Assembly (NCBI RefSeq): GCF_024346715.1
Contig: NZ_AP024853.1
Span: 558,001-622,000 of the forward strand
Reading direction: 5' to 3'
DNA from: Photobacterium swingsii
GTDB lineage: Bacteria; Pseudomonadota; Gammaproteobacteria; Enterobacterales; Vibrionaceae
Length of the DNA: 64,000 nt
Part shown: positions 27,424 to 34,995 of the stretch, piece after piece
How the letters are laid out: each line of letters begins with the position of its first letter
Position numbering within the stretch: position 1 is the stretch's first letter
The notes under the pieces: model-generated
Seen by the model: only the letters and a program-made list of their open reading frames with translations
Databases searched by the model: none
Told to the model about the DNA's origin: nothing
Program-made: the position numbers and the translations under genes

Positions 27424-28251
27424 TTAAATAGACGCCAAGACTGCATCAATCGTATCGACAACCTGCTGTGCTTTTGCTTCATTAAGCGCATCAGGATGGG
27501 GTTGGCTAAACTGACCAATATCGTTGTCAAAATACAGGCCGAATGCACCTGCAAAATCGCCCGATAGCGCGGCACGACAAAGAATATCAGCACCTATGGT
27601 TAGATCCCCACCTGCGACACCGTAAGCATCTTTTACCATTTTGCTACCAAGCATAGACGCAGGGTTAATCGAGACAATCATAGGTCCTGTCTCTTTCAGC
27701 GCTAATCCCATCACGCGAGACCACATGGTTAAAGCTAATTTACTTTGTGCGTACGCTGCACCATCAGAAAGTTGACCATTACCCGCCAATGCAGACACAT
27801 CCACAGGTGATTGCGCTGCTGACGACAGGTTAACAACACGGCTTTCTGCTCCTAACAAAGGCATCAAATGTTTAGTTAACAAATAAGGAGCGATTGTATT
27901 CACCGCAAAACGCACGTCTAACCCATCGGCAGTTTCTCGCTGTGGCGTGGTAAATACACCTGCATTATTAATCACGACATCGATGGTTGAGTGTTTTTGG
28001 GCAATATCATTAGCCAGTTGAACAACATCACTCATTACAGACAAATCAGCAACAAAGCTTTCTATTACCGCATCAGCGCCGGCCTCTTGACGAAGATTGG
28101 CTAACATAGTTTCCGCTGTAGCTAACTTAGCTTGGTTACGCCCATGCAATAAAACCTGATGCCCTTGAGCAACCAACTTTTTAGCCGTTTCTAAGCCAAT
28201 GCCATCCGTTGCCCCTGTTACCAGAATTTTTTTGTCATGGTGTACTCCCAA
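27424..28251 (-). CDS. Short-chain dehydrogenase with out-of-frame natural start
   Basis: An SDR of about 275 codons with ILVTGATDGIGLETAK, NNAGVFTTP, the catalytic Y-x3-K as YAQSK, and a following SINPASMLGS segment. The open frame begins at a TTG (28251) without a ribosome site. An ATG at 28238 has GGGAG eight bases upstream and reads M-T-K-K like family members, but it is one base out of frame because the following run has seven A residues where eight would join the frames. The gene is therefore either a sequencing indel, a slippage-dependent gene or a start-site mutant. The body is intact. Confidence 0.75.
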   Translation of the reverse strand: MGVHHDKKILVTGATDGIGLETAKKLVAQGHQVLLHGRNQAKLATAETMLANLRQEAGADAVIESFVADLSVMSDVVQLANDIAQKHSTIDVVINNAGVFTTPQRETADGLDVRFAVNTIAPYLLTKHLMPLLGAESRVVNLSSAAQSPVDVSALAGNGQLSDGAAYAQSKLALTMWSRVMGLALKETGPMIVSINPASMLGSKMVKDAYGVAGGDLTIGADILCRAALSGDFAGAFGLYFDNDIGQFSQPHPDALNEAKAQQVVDTIDAVLASI

Positions 28252-28288
28252 CTTGAATAAATGCTACAGAACCCTGTATCAATGAGTT

Positions 28289-28336
28289 ATCAGCATACTG
28301 CTAATTACCCTCCGTGATAATTAGCAGTATGCTGAT
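28289..28336. repeat. Perfect 19-bp inverted repeat between divergent genes
   Basis: ATCAGCATACTGCTAATTA at 28289-28307 is exactly complementary to 28318-28336 across a 10-base loop. It is 38 bp before the SDR start and 170 bp before the serine hydrolase start. There is no T-run, so it is not a typical terminator. Operator or structured leader are the main options. Confidence 0.85.
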
Positions 28337-28509
28337 CAAAAACAGTTTTAATCAAACATTAATAATCCATGTACGCCAATATTTATTACCACGCTTAATA
28401 GTTAAAGCACCAACCCATTAGTCAAGCTTCAAGGTGCTTACTCCCCCTATTCTAGCTGCTCCCTTAAACTTGGCTTCATTCCTGTTCCAGACCAATTTAA
28501 GGTAGCCCC

Positions 28510-29766
28510 ATGAAAAAGACTTTTTTATCTCTAACTCTAGCAACACTTATGGTTTCAAGCCTTGCCAACGCAGTTCCATCAGAAGGTAAGGTTCGCGCCG
28601 ATATGGGTATTACAGAATCAAACCTACTTGCAGCGGATCAAAACCGTTATACCTACAAAAACATGCAAGAGTTTATGAAAACCAAAAACATCGACGCTGG
28701 TGCTATGGCGCCAATCATCTTAGAAAGTGCCAAGGCTCAGTTAGGCAGCGTTGAATTTACGCACAACGGCAAAAAGATGGACTTACAAACAATGCTCAAA
28801 GAGCATCGAGCTGATGCATTTATTGTACTGAAAGATGGCAAAGTGGCACATGAACAATACTTTGATGGCCAAACCGAACGTACAAAGCACCAAATGATGA
28901 GTGTAACCAAATCGTTCACTGGTATTTTAGCTGCAACTTTGATTGCAGAGGGAAAACTAGATCGCGACGCACTTGTGGGAACCATTGTGCCTGAACTAAA
29001 AGGTTCAGCCTACGCCGATGCAACAGTGGGACAAGTCATGGACATGACAAACAACGTGAAATATTCAGAGGCTTATGAAAATCCGAACGCTGAAGTGTTT
29101 CAACACATGAAGACATTTGGCTTTGCGCCAATGGAAGACGGTTACAATGGCCCAAAGACTATTCATGAGTTCTTAAAGACACTTGAAAAAGTAGGTGATC
29201 GGCCACACGGTGAAGAATTTCATTACATTTCAGCAAATACAGATGTCGTGGCATGGATACTTGAAAAAGTAGAAGGCAAGTCATTCAATCAAATCATGTC
29301 AGAACGTATTTGGTCTAAAATTGGTGCCGAGCGTGACGCTTTCGTTATTGTTGACGAAGAAGGCACCTCACTGGCATCTGGCGGCTTAAATGCAACCGCA
29401 CGTGACCTAGCAAAATTTGGCCAGTTACTGGCAGATCAAGGTAAGAACCTCCATGGGGAACAGATACTACCGGCTTCGGCTATTGCATCAACTCAAGCTG
29501 GTGGCAGTCCAGTGAAATTTGAAAAAGGCGGTTACAGCTATGATGGCGCCACCTTAGAAGGTTGGAGCTACCGCAACCAATTTTGGCACACTAATAACGA
29601 GAACCAAGCATATACGGCATTGGGAATTTTCGGGCAGTGGATCTACGTTGACCCAACAGAAAATGTTGTGGTCATTCGTCAAGCAAGCATGCCAACTTCG
29701 ATTGATGACGCTAAAGATGCTGAGATGATCAGTGCTATTAACGCGATTATTAATAAGCTTAAATAA
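28510..29766 (+). CDS. Exported serine hydrolase, class C beta-lactamase superfamily
   Basis: A 418-residue protein with a signal peptide (MKKTFLSLTLATLMVSSLANA). The S-x-x-K nucleophile motif is SVTKS at about residues 132-136, the second motif is near YISANTD (about 239), and a late HTNN/GIFGQWIYVDP region occupies the third site. This pattern is that of periplasmic esterase or 6-aminohexanoate-dimer hydrolase-like enzymes rather than true AmpC lactamases, which have KTG. AAGGTAGCCCC precedes the ATG. The natural substrate is unknown. Confidence 0.85.
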   Translation: MKKTFLSLTLATLMVSSLANAVPSEGKVRADMGITESNLLAADQNRYTYKNMQEFMKTKNIDAGAMAPIILESAKAQLGSVEFTHNGKKMDLQTMLKEHRADAFIVLKDGKVAHEQYFDGQTERTKHQMMSVTKSFTGILAATLIAEGKLDRDALVGTIVPELKGSAYADATVGQVMDMTNNVKYSEAYENPNAEVFQHMKTFGFAPMEDGYNGPKTIHEFLKTLEKVGDRPHGEEFHYISANTDVVAWILEKVEGKSFNQIMSERIWSKIGAERDAFVIVDEEGTSLASGGLNATARDLAKFGQLLADQGKNLHGEQILPASAIASTQAGGSPVKFEKGGYSYDGATLEGWSYRNQFWHTNNENQAYTALGIFGQWIYVDPTENVVVIRQASMPTSIDDAKDAEMISAINAIINKLK

Positions 29767-29780
29767 GCTGATTTAGATAA

Positions 29781-29814
29781 AAAAATAAGGCGAGCAGCAT
29801 GGCTCGCCTATTTT
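29781..29814 (+). terminator. Terminator of the serine hydrolase gene
   Basis: AGGCGAGC (29788-29795) pairs with GCTCGCCT (29802-29809), extended by A residues on the left and ATTTT on the right. It starts 15 bp after the stop codon and is a good rho-independent candidate. Confidence 0.8.
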
Positions 29815-29946
29815 GTACATCCCTCACCCTAACGCTCTCTTAGCGCGACTGAGTCATCCATATTACTTTCACTGCCTCGCTTCATAGCGACCAAATAAAA
29901 GGCGTACTGATTGGGGGGGATCGCCATACACACTAATTCGATTTAG

Positions 29947-30498
29947 TTACTGATTATCCAAATCTCGAATTTTCTTGGCAGGAATACCACCATACAGCGT
30001 ATCTGGCGGAACATCTTTATTCACCACAGAACCTGAAGCAATCACTGAACGCGCCCCTATCGTCACCCCTTGGTTAATCACAACATTGCCACCAATCCAT
30101 ACATCATCTTCGATTTTGATCGGTTTGCTGTGTGTTTCCCATGCCCGACGCTCACGATAATCTAAACTATGGCTGGCCGTATAAAACTGGGCGCTAGGAC
30201 CAATAAGTACATTATTACCAATTTCTATCGGTGCATTATCAAGCATGGTGACGCCCATATTCAAAAAAGTCCCGGCGCCTATAGAAATCGTTTTACCGAA
30301 CTCACAATGAAACGGTGGGCAAATCAGCGTTTTCTCGCCAATACTTGCGAGAAGCTGTTGCCACAGATGTTCAGCATGCCCAACGGGGACTTTGTTAATC
30401 TCTTGCTGGAGCGCAAACGAACGATTTCTGATCTCGGCAATTTCTGGATCGAGCCCATTAAAATTCGATCCTTGCACCATTTTTTCAAATTCAGTCAT
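29947..30498 (-). CDS. Maltose/galactoside O-acetyltransferase family protein
   Basis: About 183 residues, the usual length for Maa/LacA acetyltransferases. It begins MTEFEKMVQGSNFNGLDPEI and then shows hexapeptide repeats that build the left-handed beta helix (IGNNVLIGPSAQ, IEDDVWIGGNVVINQGVTIG, RSVIASGSVVNKDVP). The active-site histidine is in FYTASHSLD. It acetylates sugars with acetyl-CoA. Of three in-frame starts the ATG at 30498 has GGAG seven bases upstream. No sugar genes adjoin it. Confidence 0.88.
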   Translation of the reverse strand: MTEFEKMVQGSNFNGLDPEIAEIRNRSFALQQEINKVPVGHAEHLWQQLLASIGEKTLICPPFHCEFGKTISIGAGTFLNMGVTMLDNAPIEIGNNVLIGPSAQFYTASHSLDYRERRAWETHSKPIKIEDDVWIGGNVVINQGVTIGARSVIASGSVVNKDVPPDTLYGGIPAKKIRDLDNQ

Positions 30499-30607
30499 CT
30501 TCATACTCCACACTTACTCTTTATTCAGTTTTTTATTCTGCTTTCTTTGTTGGATCTTGTTTGCCCACAAGGTTCTTGATGTGCGCAAGCTTGCTTTGGC
30601 AAACAAT

Positions 30608-30829
30608 CTAACCATCACCGTTTAGCTTGCGGCCAAACTTTAAAATATGTGGCCTTAAATAAAGGTGAACAGGCTCGCACATTCCCAAAAGCATAATAAG
30701 CCACCCTATCAATAGCCGACTTATTGAGCACAACTGAATGTACTTCGATGGTGAACCACTCAAAATACAATAACCTAAAATTATCATATTAATAAAAAAC
30801 CATAATTTAAGTTTATCCCTTATCACCAT
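30608..30829 (-). CDS. Possible small membrane protein
   Basis: A 73-codon frame with two hydrophobic segments (LWFFINMIILGYCIL and LLIGWLIMLLGM) and a basic tail LRPHILKFGRK. The ATG has only a weak GAG upstream. It fills most of an otherwise empty 414-bp gap. I do not recognise it. It could be a genuine short membrane protein or a chance AT-rich frame. Confidence 0.35.
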   Translation of the reverse strand: MVIRDKLKLWFFINMIILGYCILSGSPSKYIQLCSISRLLIGWLIMLLGMCEPVHLYLRPHILKFGRKLNGDG

Positions 30830-30912
30830 TAAGATTGCTCTATCGAATGAGGTTTAGGTAGCTCGTCACATCCCTACCGCTCAGTGCTAACTCACACTTA
30901 CAAAGGTCGTAT

Positions 30913-31290
30913 ATGAAATTTTTACACACCATGATCCGCGTTGTTGACCTAGAAAAATCAATCGCCTTTTACACCAAAGTACTTGGAATGAAAGAGCTTG
31001 ATCGTTCTGACAATCCAGAATATCGCTACACGCTTGTATTTGTTGGGTATGAAGAAAATGGCACGACCATAGAGTTAACCCATAACTGGGACACTGACCA
31101 ATATGAAATGGGCAATGCCTTTGGTCACTTAGCGCTCGGTGTCGACGATATTTATCTCGCCTGCGACAAGATTAAATCCTTAGGTGGCAAGGTCACCCGA
31201 GAGCCCGGCCCAGTGAAAGGTGGCACAACCCATATCGCTTTCATTACCGATCCTGATGGCTACCAAATCGAATTGATTCAACTAGGTTAA
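30913..31290 (+). CDS. gloA: Lactoylglutathione lyase (glyoxalase I)
   Basis: A 125-residue VOC-fold metalloenzyme that converts the methylglyoxal-glutathione adduct to S-lactoylglutathione. [19 protein letters not shown] carries the first metal histidine, TIELTHNW the first glutamate, [10 protein letters not shown] the second histidine and [11 protein letters not shown] the last glutamate, so all four ligands are present. It is followed after 18 bp by a second old yellow enzyme gene, forming a small electrophile-detoxification operon. Confidence 0.93.
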   Translation: MKFLHTMIRVVDLEKSIAFYTKVLGMKELDRSDNPEYRYTLVFVGYEENGTTIELTHNWDTDQYEMGNAFGHLALGVDDIYLACDKIKSLGGKVTREPGPVKGGTTHIAFITDPDGYQIELIQLG

Positions 31291-31308
31291 TTTTCTGAGG
31301 AAGAACAC

Positions 31309-32421
31309 ATGAAAAATGCATTATTTCAACCTATTCAGCTAGGCACACTTTCTCTTAAAAACCGAATTGTCATGCCTCCAATGACGCGCTCTCGTGCCAG
31401 CCAGCCAAGCAACGCAGCCAACGAACTTATGGCGACTTACTACGCCCAACGCGCCTCAGCAGGGCTTATTGTTGCTGAAGGCACACAAATTTCAGCCATG
31501 GGGCAAGGCTATGCTTGGACACCGGGGATCTACACAGCAGAGCAAATTGCAGGCTGGAAAAAAGTAACTGACGCCGTTCACCAACAAGGCGGTGCTATTT
31601 TTGCCCAACTTTGGCACGTAGGTCGCGTAACCCACCCTGACAACATTGGTGGAGAACAACCAATTTCATCTTCAGCATTAAAAGCTGAAAACGTAAAAGT
31701 GTTTATCGACAATGGTACGGATGAGCCAGGGTTTGTTGATGTCGTTGAACCTCGAGAGATGACTAAAGCTGACATTAACATAGTAATAGAGCAATACCGT
31801 CAAGCCGCCCTCAATGCGATTGAAGCAGGCTTTGATGGCATTGAGCTTCATGCAGCGAACGGTTACCTAATAAACCAATTTATTGATTCTGAAGCCAACA
31901 ACCGTACCGACGAATACGGTGGCTCGATTGAAAATCGCTTACGTTTCTTAGGCGAAGTGGTTGCCGCTATGGTCGATGCCATTGGCGCTGATCGTGTTGG
32001 TGTGCGTTTAGCACCATTCACTTCATTAAATGGCACCGTTGATGCGACCCCTGTAGACACTTATACCGCAGCTGCCGCTTTACTAAACACATACAAAATT
32101 GTCTATCTTCACATTGCAGAAGTCGACTGGGACGATGCACCAGACACACCACAAGGCTTCAAACAAGCGGTACGTGATGCTTACCAAGGCGTCATTATTT
32201 ATGCCGGTCGCTACGATAGCAAACGTGCAGAGCAAGCCATTAAAGACGGTATGGCTGATATGGTTGGTTTTGGTCGTCCATTTGTGGCAAACCCAGATCT
32301 GCCAAGCCGTATTGAAAAAGGTCATCCACTAGCACAACACGACCCAAGCACTTTATTTGGCGGTGACGAAAAAGGGTTAACCGATTACCCAACTTATGCG
32401 CAATATCGACTGGCTATCTAG
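31309..32421 (+). CDS. Old yellow enzyme family ene-reductase (NemA-like), copy 2
   Basis: A 370-residue FMN enzyme with NRIVMPPMTRSRASQPSN, LWHVGRVTHP, GFDGIELHAANGYLINQF (canonical H..N pair), RTDEYGGSIENRLRF and VGFGRPFVANPDL. It resembles copy 1 at 9057-10166 along its whole length. AGGAAG sits before the ATG. Coupling to gloA recalls the E. coli nemRA-gloA operon, in which a TetR regulator controls both; no TetR gene is present here. Confidence 0.93.
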   Translation: MKNALFQPIQLGTLSLKNRIVMPPMTRSRASQPSNAANELMATYYAQRASAGLIVAEGTQISAMGQGYAWTPGIYTAEQIAGWKKVTDAVHQQGGAIFAQLWHVGRVTHPDNIGGEQPISSSALKAENVKVFIDNGTDEPGFVDVVEPREMTKADINIVIEQYRQAALNAIEAGFDGIELHAANGYLINQFIDSEANNRTDEYGGSIENRLRFLGEVVAAMVDAIGADRVGVRLAPFTSLNGTVDATPVDTYTAAAALLNTYKIVYLHIAEVDWDDAPDTPQGFKQAVRDAYQGVIIYAGRYDSKRAEQAIKDGMADMVGFGRPFVANPDLPSRIEKGHPLAQHDPSTLFGGDEKGLTDYPTYAQYRLAI

Positions 32422-32474
32422 CTTTCTTATATGCATTACGCTAGACCAGAAATCAGATCATAAGTAATAGAACT

Positions 32475-32510
32475 AATAGCAACCTCAACAATGATGAGGT
32501 TGCTATTTTG
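32475..32510 (+). terminator. Terminator of the gloA-OYE operon
   Basis: AATAGCAACCTCA (32475-32487) and TGAGGTTGCTATT (32495-32507) form a 13-bp perfect stem with a 7-base loop, ending in TTTTG. Confidence 0.85.
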
Positions 32511-32595
32511 ATACCTCAATCCATTCGCCGTTTAGCGACAAGCCTTGGATTATCCGTTAAAATTCATAGCAATTAGAATAACAGGCTGTATTGAT

Positions 32596-32940
32596 ATGAA
32601 AATTTCCGTTGATGGTGGTTCATTTAAGGTCGCAATTGAGACTGAATACGAAGGTTTGGTTGTTGAAGCCACACAGATCTTCCATGAGACGCGTGAGCAA
32701 GCAAAATCCAATGACAAAGCAATCCTACGCTTTCTACAGATTATTTTGGAACACCGTGAAAGCGATGATGCGATTGGCTATTCAGTATTAGGCTTACTGG
32801 GCTGGTATAACGAAGTGATCGATCCGGTGCAAGACCAAGATATCGAGTTAAATCTACCTAAAATATTGCCACATTTGATCAATCCAGCGGGCGATTTGAC
32901 GGCAACTAGTGACAATGAAAGCAATACATTTAAGCACTAA
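32596..32940 (+). CDS. Hypothetical protein
   Basis: About 114 residues, starting MKISVDGGSFKVAIETEYEG and ending in a polar tail. Predominantly helical, no signal or membrane segment, many acidic residues, and no motif I recognise. The frame runs from 32545, but the ATG at 32596 gives a more natural start. It stands alone between two good terminators (32475-32510 and 32973-33003), which argues that it is a real transcription unit. Confidence 0.6.
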   Translation: MKISVDGGSFKVAIETEYEGLVVEATQIFHETREQAKSNDKAILRFLQIILEHRESDDAIGYSVLGLLGWYNEVIDPVQDQDIELNLPKILPHLINPAGDLTATSDNESNTFKH

Positions 32941-32972
32941 GGTTTTTACATATTAAGCCTTTGTGTACTAAA

Positions 32973-33003
32973 AATTAAGCGCTCTAACTCTAGGCGCTTA
33001 ATT
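32973..33003. terminator. Bidirectional terminator between hypothetical and ABC-F genes
   Basis: AATTAAGCGC (32973-32982) pairs with GCGCTTAATT (32994-33003) across an 11-base loop. It lies between convergent genes, with A/T-rich flanks on both sides. Confidence 0.75.
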
Positions 33004-33024
33004 GACTCTATTTTGCCCTCTCGA

Positions 33025-34596
33025 TTACATAGCGATGGTTTTATTTATTCCAACCTCCGCAACAAAATCTCTGTCATGGCTCACTAAAATGAAAGCTCCT
33101 TTATAGTCATTCAGTGCAGCAGCTAAAATCTGCTTTGACTCGATATCTAGATGGTTATCGGGTTCATCTAACAGCAGTAATGGCGAATGCGCAGCATGGC
33201 TAACAATAAGCATAGCCAGCTTCATTTTCTCCCCCCCACTCAAGCATTCAAGCTTGCGATACACGACATCGCGTCGAAAACCGATTCCCGCCAATAAAAT
33301 TCGTGCATCGCTTTCTGTTAAACCATCACAGTGTTTGAGTAAGCTCTCAAGTAAAGTGGTTTCGTGCTCAAGCAAGCCAAAATGTTGATCGAGATAGACA
33401 GCGTCAACATTCAATTTAACCGAACCTGTATAGTCAGAATGTACGCCTTGGATTGCTTTCAACAAGGTTGATTTACCGCAACCATTATCACCTTGCAGAT
33501 AACAGCGTTCAGCATGCGACAGAGTGAATGACAATGGATTCCCACGCCCATACTTCAATCGGCACTTTTCAATATTCAATAATGACCTTTTCTTCACCAC
33601 CGAAGATTGTTGCAGGTACAAAGTCTGCGGTTTTAGCTGCTCCCTTTGTTTTTTCAGTGCTTGAAGCTTATCGAGGTTTCGCTCTTGCTGGTTCTGTTGA
33701 TTGGTCACAGCAGCAGATCGGCTTTGCCCAGCTTTGTCTTTCATGGCATCGAGTAAAATCTTGGGCTGACTACCTGTTTTCCTTAGCTTATTTCCATGCG
33801 CTTCACGCTGTTGTGCTTTCTCTTTGTTAACTTGCGCCTGACGCTCTAATCGTTTTTGTTCAGCACTAAGGTACGAGATTTTTTTATCTAAGGCCTCAAA
33901 TTTGGCCGTTGATTGCGCCAAGAAAACATCATAGTTCCCTTTAAAATAACCTAACCCTAAGCCTGTTAATTGATAAATAGCATCAACATGCCGGAGTAAG
34001 TTTCGATCATGACTGATAAGCAGCACTTGCCCATCAAATTGGTCAAGTTGCTCAATCAACCATGCCCGACCTTGGCTATCTAGGTGGTTAGAGGGCTCAT
34101 CGAGTAACAAAATATCTGCGTCTGATTGAAACAAGAGATGCAGCTGTAACAGTGCTAATTGTCCACCACTTAAAGCATGGCAATAGTCATCAAGGCGGGC
34201 ATCAATCCGCAATGCTTTTAGCACGCTAAGCGTTTGCGCTTCTATATCCCAATCTTCACCGATCAAGTCAAAGTCGCGTTGTTCACAACTTCCCTGCTCA
34301 ATAGCTCGTAACGCTATCAGCTTTTCTTTGATTCCCAGATAATCAGCAATCTGTTGTTTGCTCGCTAACAAATCTGACAGTAACTGGGAATAATGCGCGA
34401 TTTTCCCCTGACATGTCACCTTCCCTAAAGTAGGGCTTGTTTCGCCCAATAATAGCGATAGAAATACAGATTTACCGACGCCATTTCGCCCTACCATCCC
34501 AGTAAGGCGGTCAGTGAGGCTAAAGTTAATATCGCGAAATAACCACTCGCCCGTATCGAACTGAAATGACAATTTGTGTGTAAATAATGCAGGCAT
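33025..34596 (-). CDS. ABC-F family ATPase
   Basis: A 523-residue protein with two ABC cassettes and no membrane domain. Cassette 1 has Walker A GRNGVGKS (about 36), signature LSGGQ and Walker B DILLLDEPSNHLD. Cassette 2 has Walker A GDNGCGKS (about 371), LSGGEKMKL and LLLLDEPDNHLD. Between them is a charged, glutamine- and lysine-rich linker of about 90 residues, the part that enters the ribosomal E site in this family. It probably acts on translating ribosomes; a role in antibiotic protection cannot be told from housekeeping by sequence alone. GGGAGG gives a strong start. Confidence 0.88.
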   Translation of the reverse strand: MPALFTHKLSFQFDTGEWLFRDINFSLTDRLTGMVGRNGVGKSVFLSLLLGETSPTLGKVTCQGKIAHYSQLLSDLLASKQQIADYLGIKEKLIALRAIEQGSCEQRDFDLIGEDWDIEAQTLSVLKALRIDARLDDYCHALSGGQLALLQLHLLFQSDADILLLDEPSNHLDSQGRAWLIEQLDQFDGQVLLISHDRNLLRHVDAIYQLTGLGLGYFKGNYDVFLAQSTAKFEALDKKISYLSAEQKRLERQAQVNKEKAQQREAHGNKLRKTGSQPKILLDAMKDKAGQSRSAAVTNQQNQQERNLDKLQALKKQREQLKPQTLYLQQSSVVKKRSLLNIEKCRLKYGRGNPLSFTLSHAERCYLQGDNGCGKSTLLKAIQGVHSDYTGSVKLNVDAVYLDQHFGLLEHETTLLESLLKHCDGLTESDARILLAGIGFRRDVVYRKLECLSGGEKMKLAMLIVSHAAHSPLLLLDEPDNHLDIESKQILAAALNDYKGAFILVSHDRDFVAEVGINKTIAM

Positions 34597-34995
34597 AAAA
34601 TACCTCCCTTTACGTTTTAAACTGTAAAAGGGGCTTGGTCGTTACTTAAGTACGATCGTCGAAGAACAGGTAAACCGTTCTTTAATGACAATAGTGATAT
34701 TTTCTGCAAGATAGAGATGACGAAGTAACGCCCACTAACCCCGAGTGTCCAAATGATTTGAGATTTATTGGATGTCAGGAAGTTAGTACTTCATTATGGC
34801 GTTAAATCCTATTGAGGTGATGGCATCAATTCTATCTTCATCTCAAGTGAAGCGTCAACTCAACCACAGAGATAAAAATTGATGTAACTCTTACTACATA
34901 ATGAACACTTTGAAATGAAAAAAGCACCACATTGTGGCGCTTTACTCAATAAGCAGCTATTCAATTAAACCAATTGACACTTTATTTACCACTCA
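34597..34995. other. 399-bp intergenic region between ABC-F and chitinase genes
   Basis: It contains the ABC-F promoter and leader. Near 34663-34683 AAGAAC and GTTCTT can form a small stem within the leader. A hairpin at 34921-34943 lies at the end of the chitinase gene. No gene is visible. Confidence 0.55.
34921..34943 (-). terminator. Hairpin downstream of the chitinase gene
   Basis: AAAGC and CCAC pair with GTGG and GCTTT with one internal mismatch, followed on the minus strand by a TTTTTTC run from the A-rich sequence at 34915-34923. It is a plausible rho-independent terminator 53 bp past the stop. Confidence 0.6.

Noticed and set aside
28510-29766. AmpC-type beta-lactamase
   Set aside because: The KTG motif is missing and the sequence around SVTKS is that of the 6-aminohexanoate-dimer hydrolase/esterase branch.
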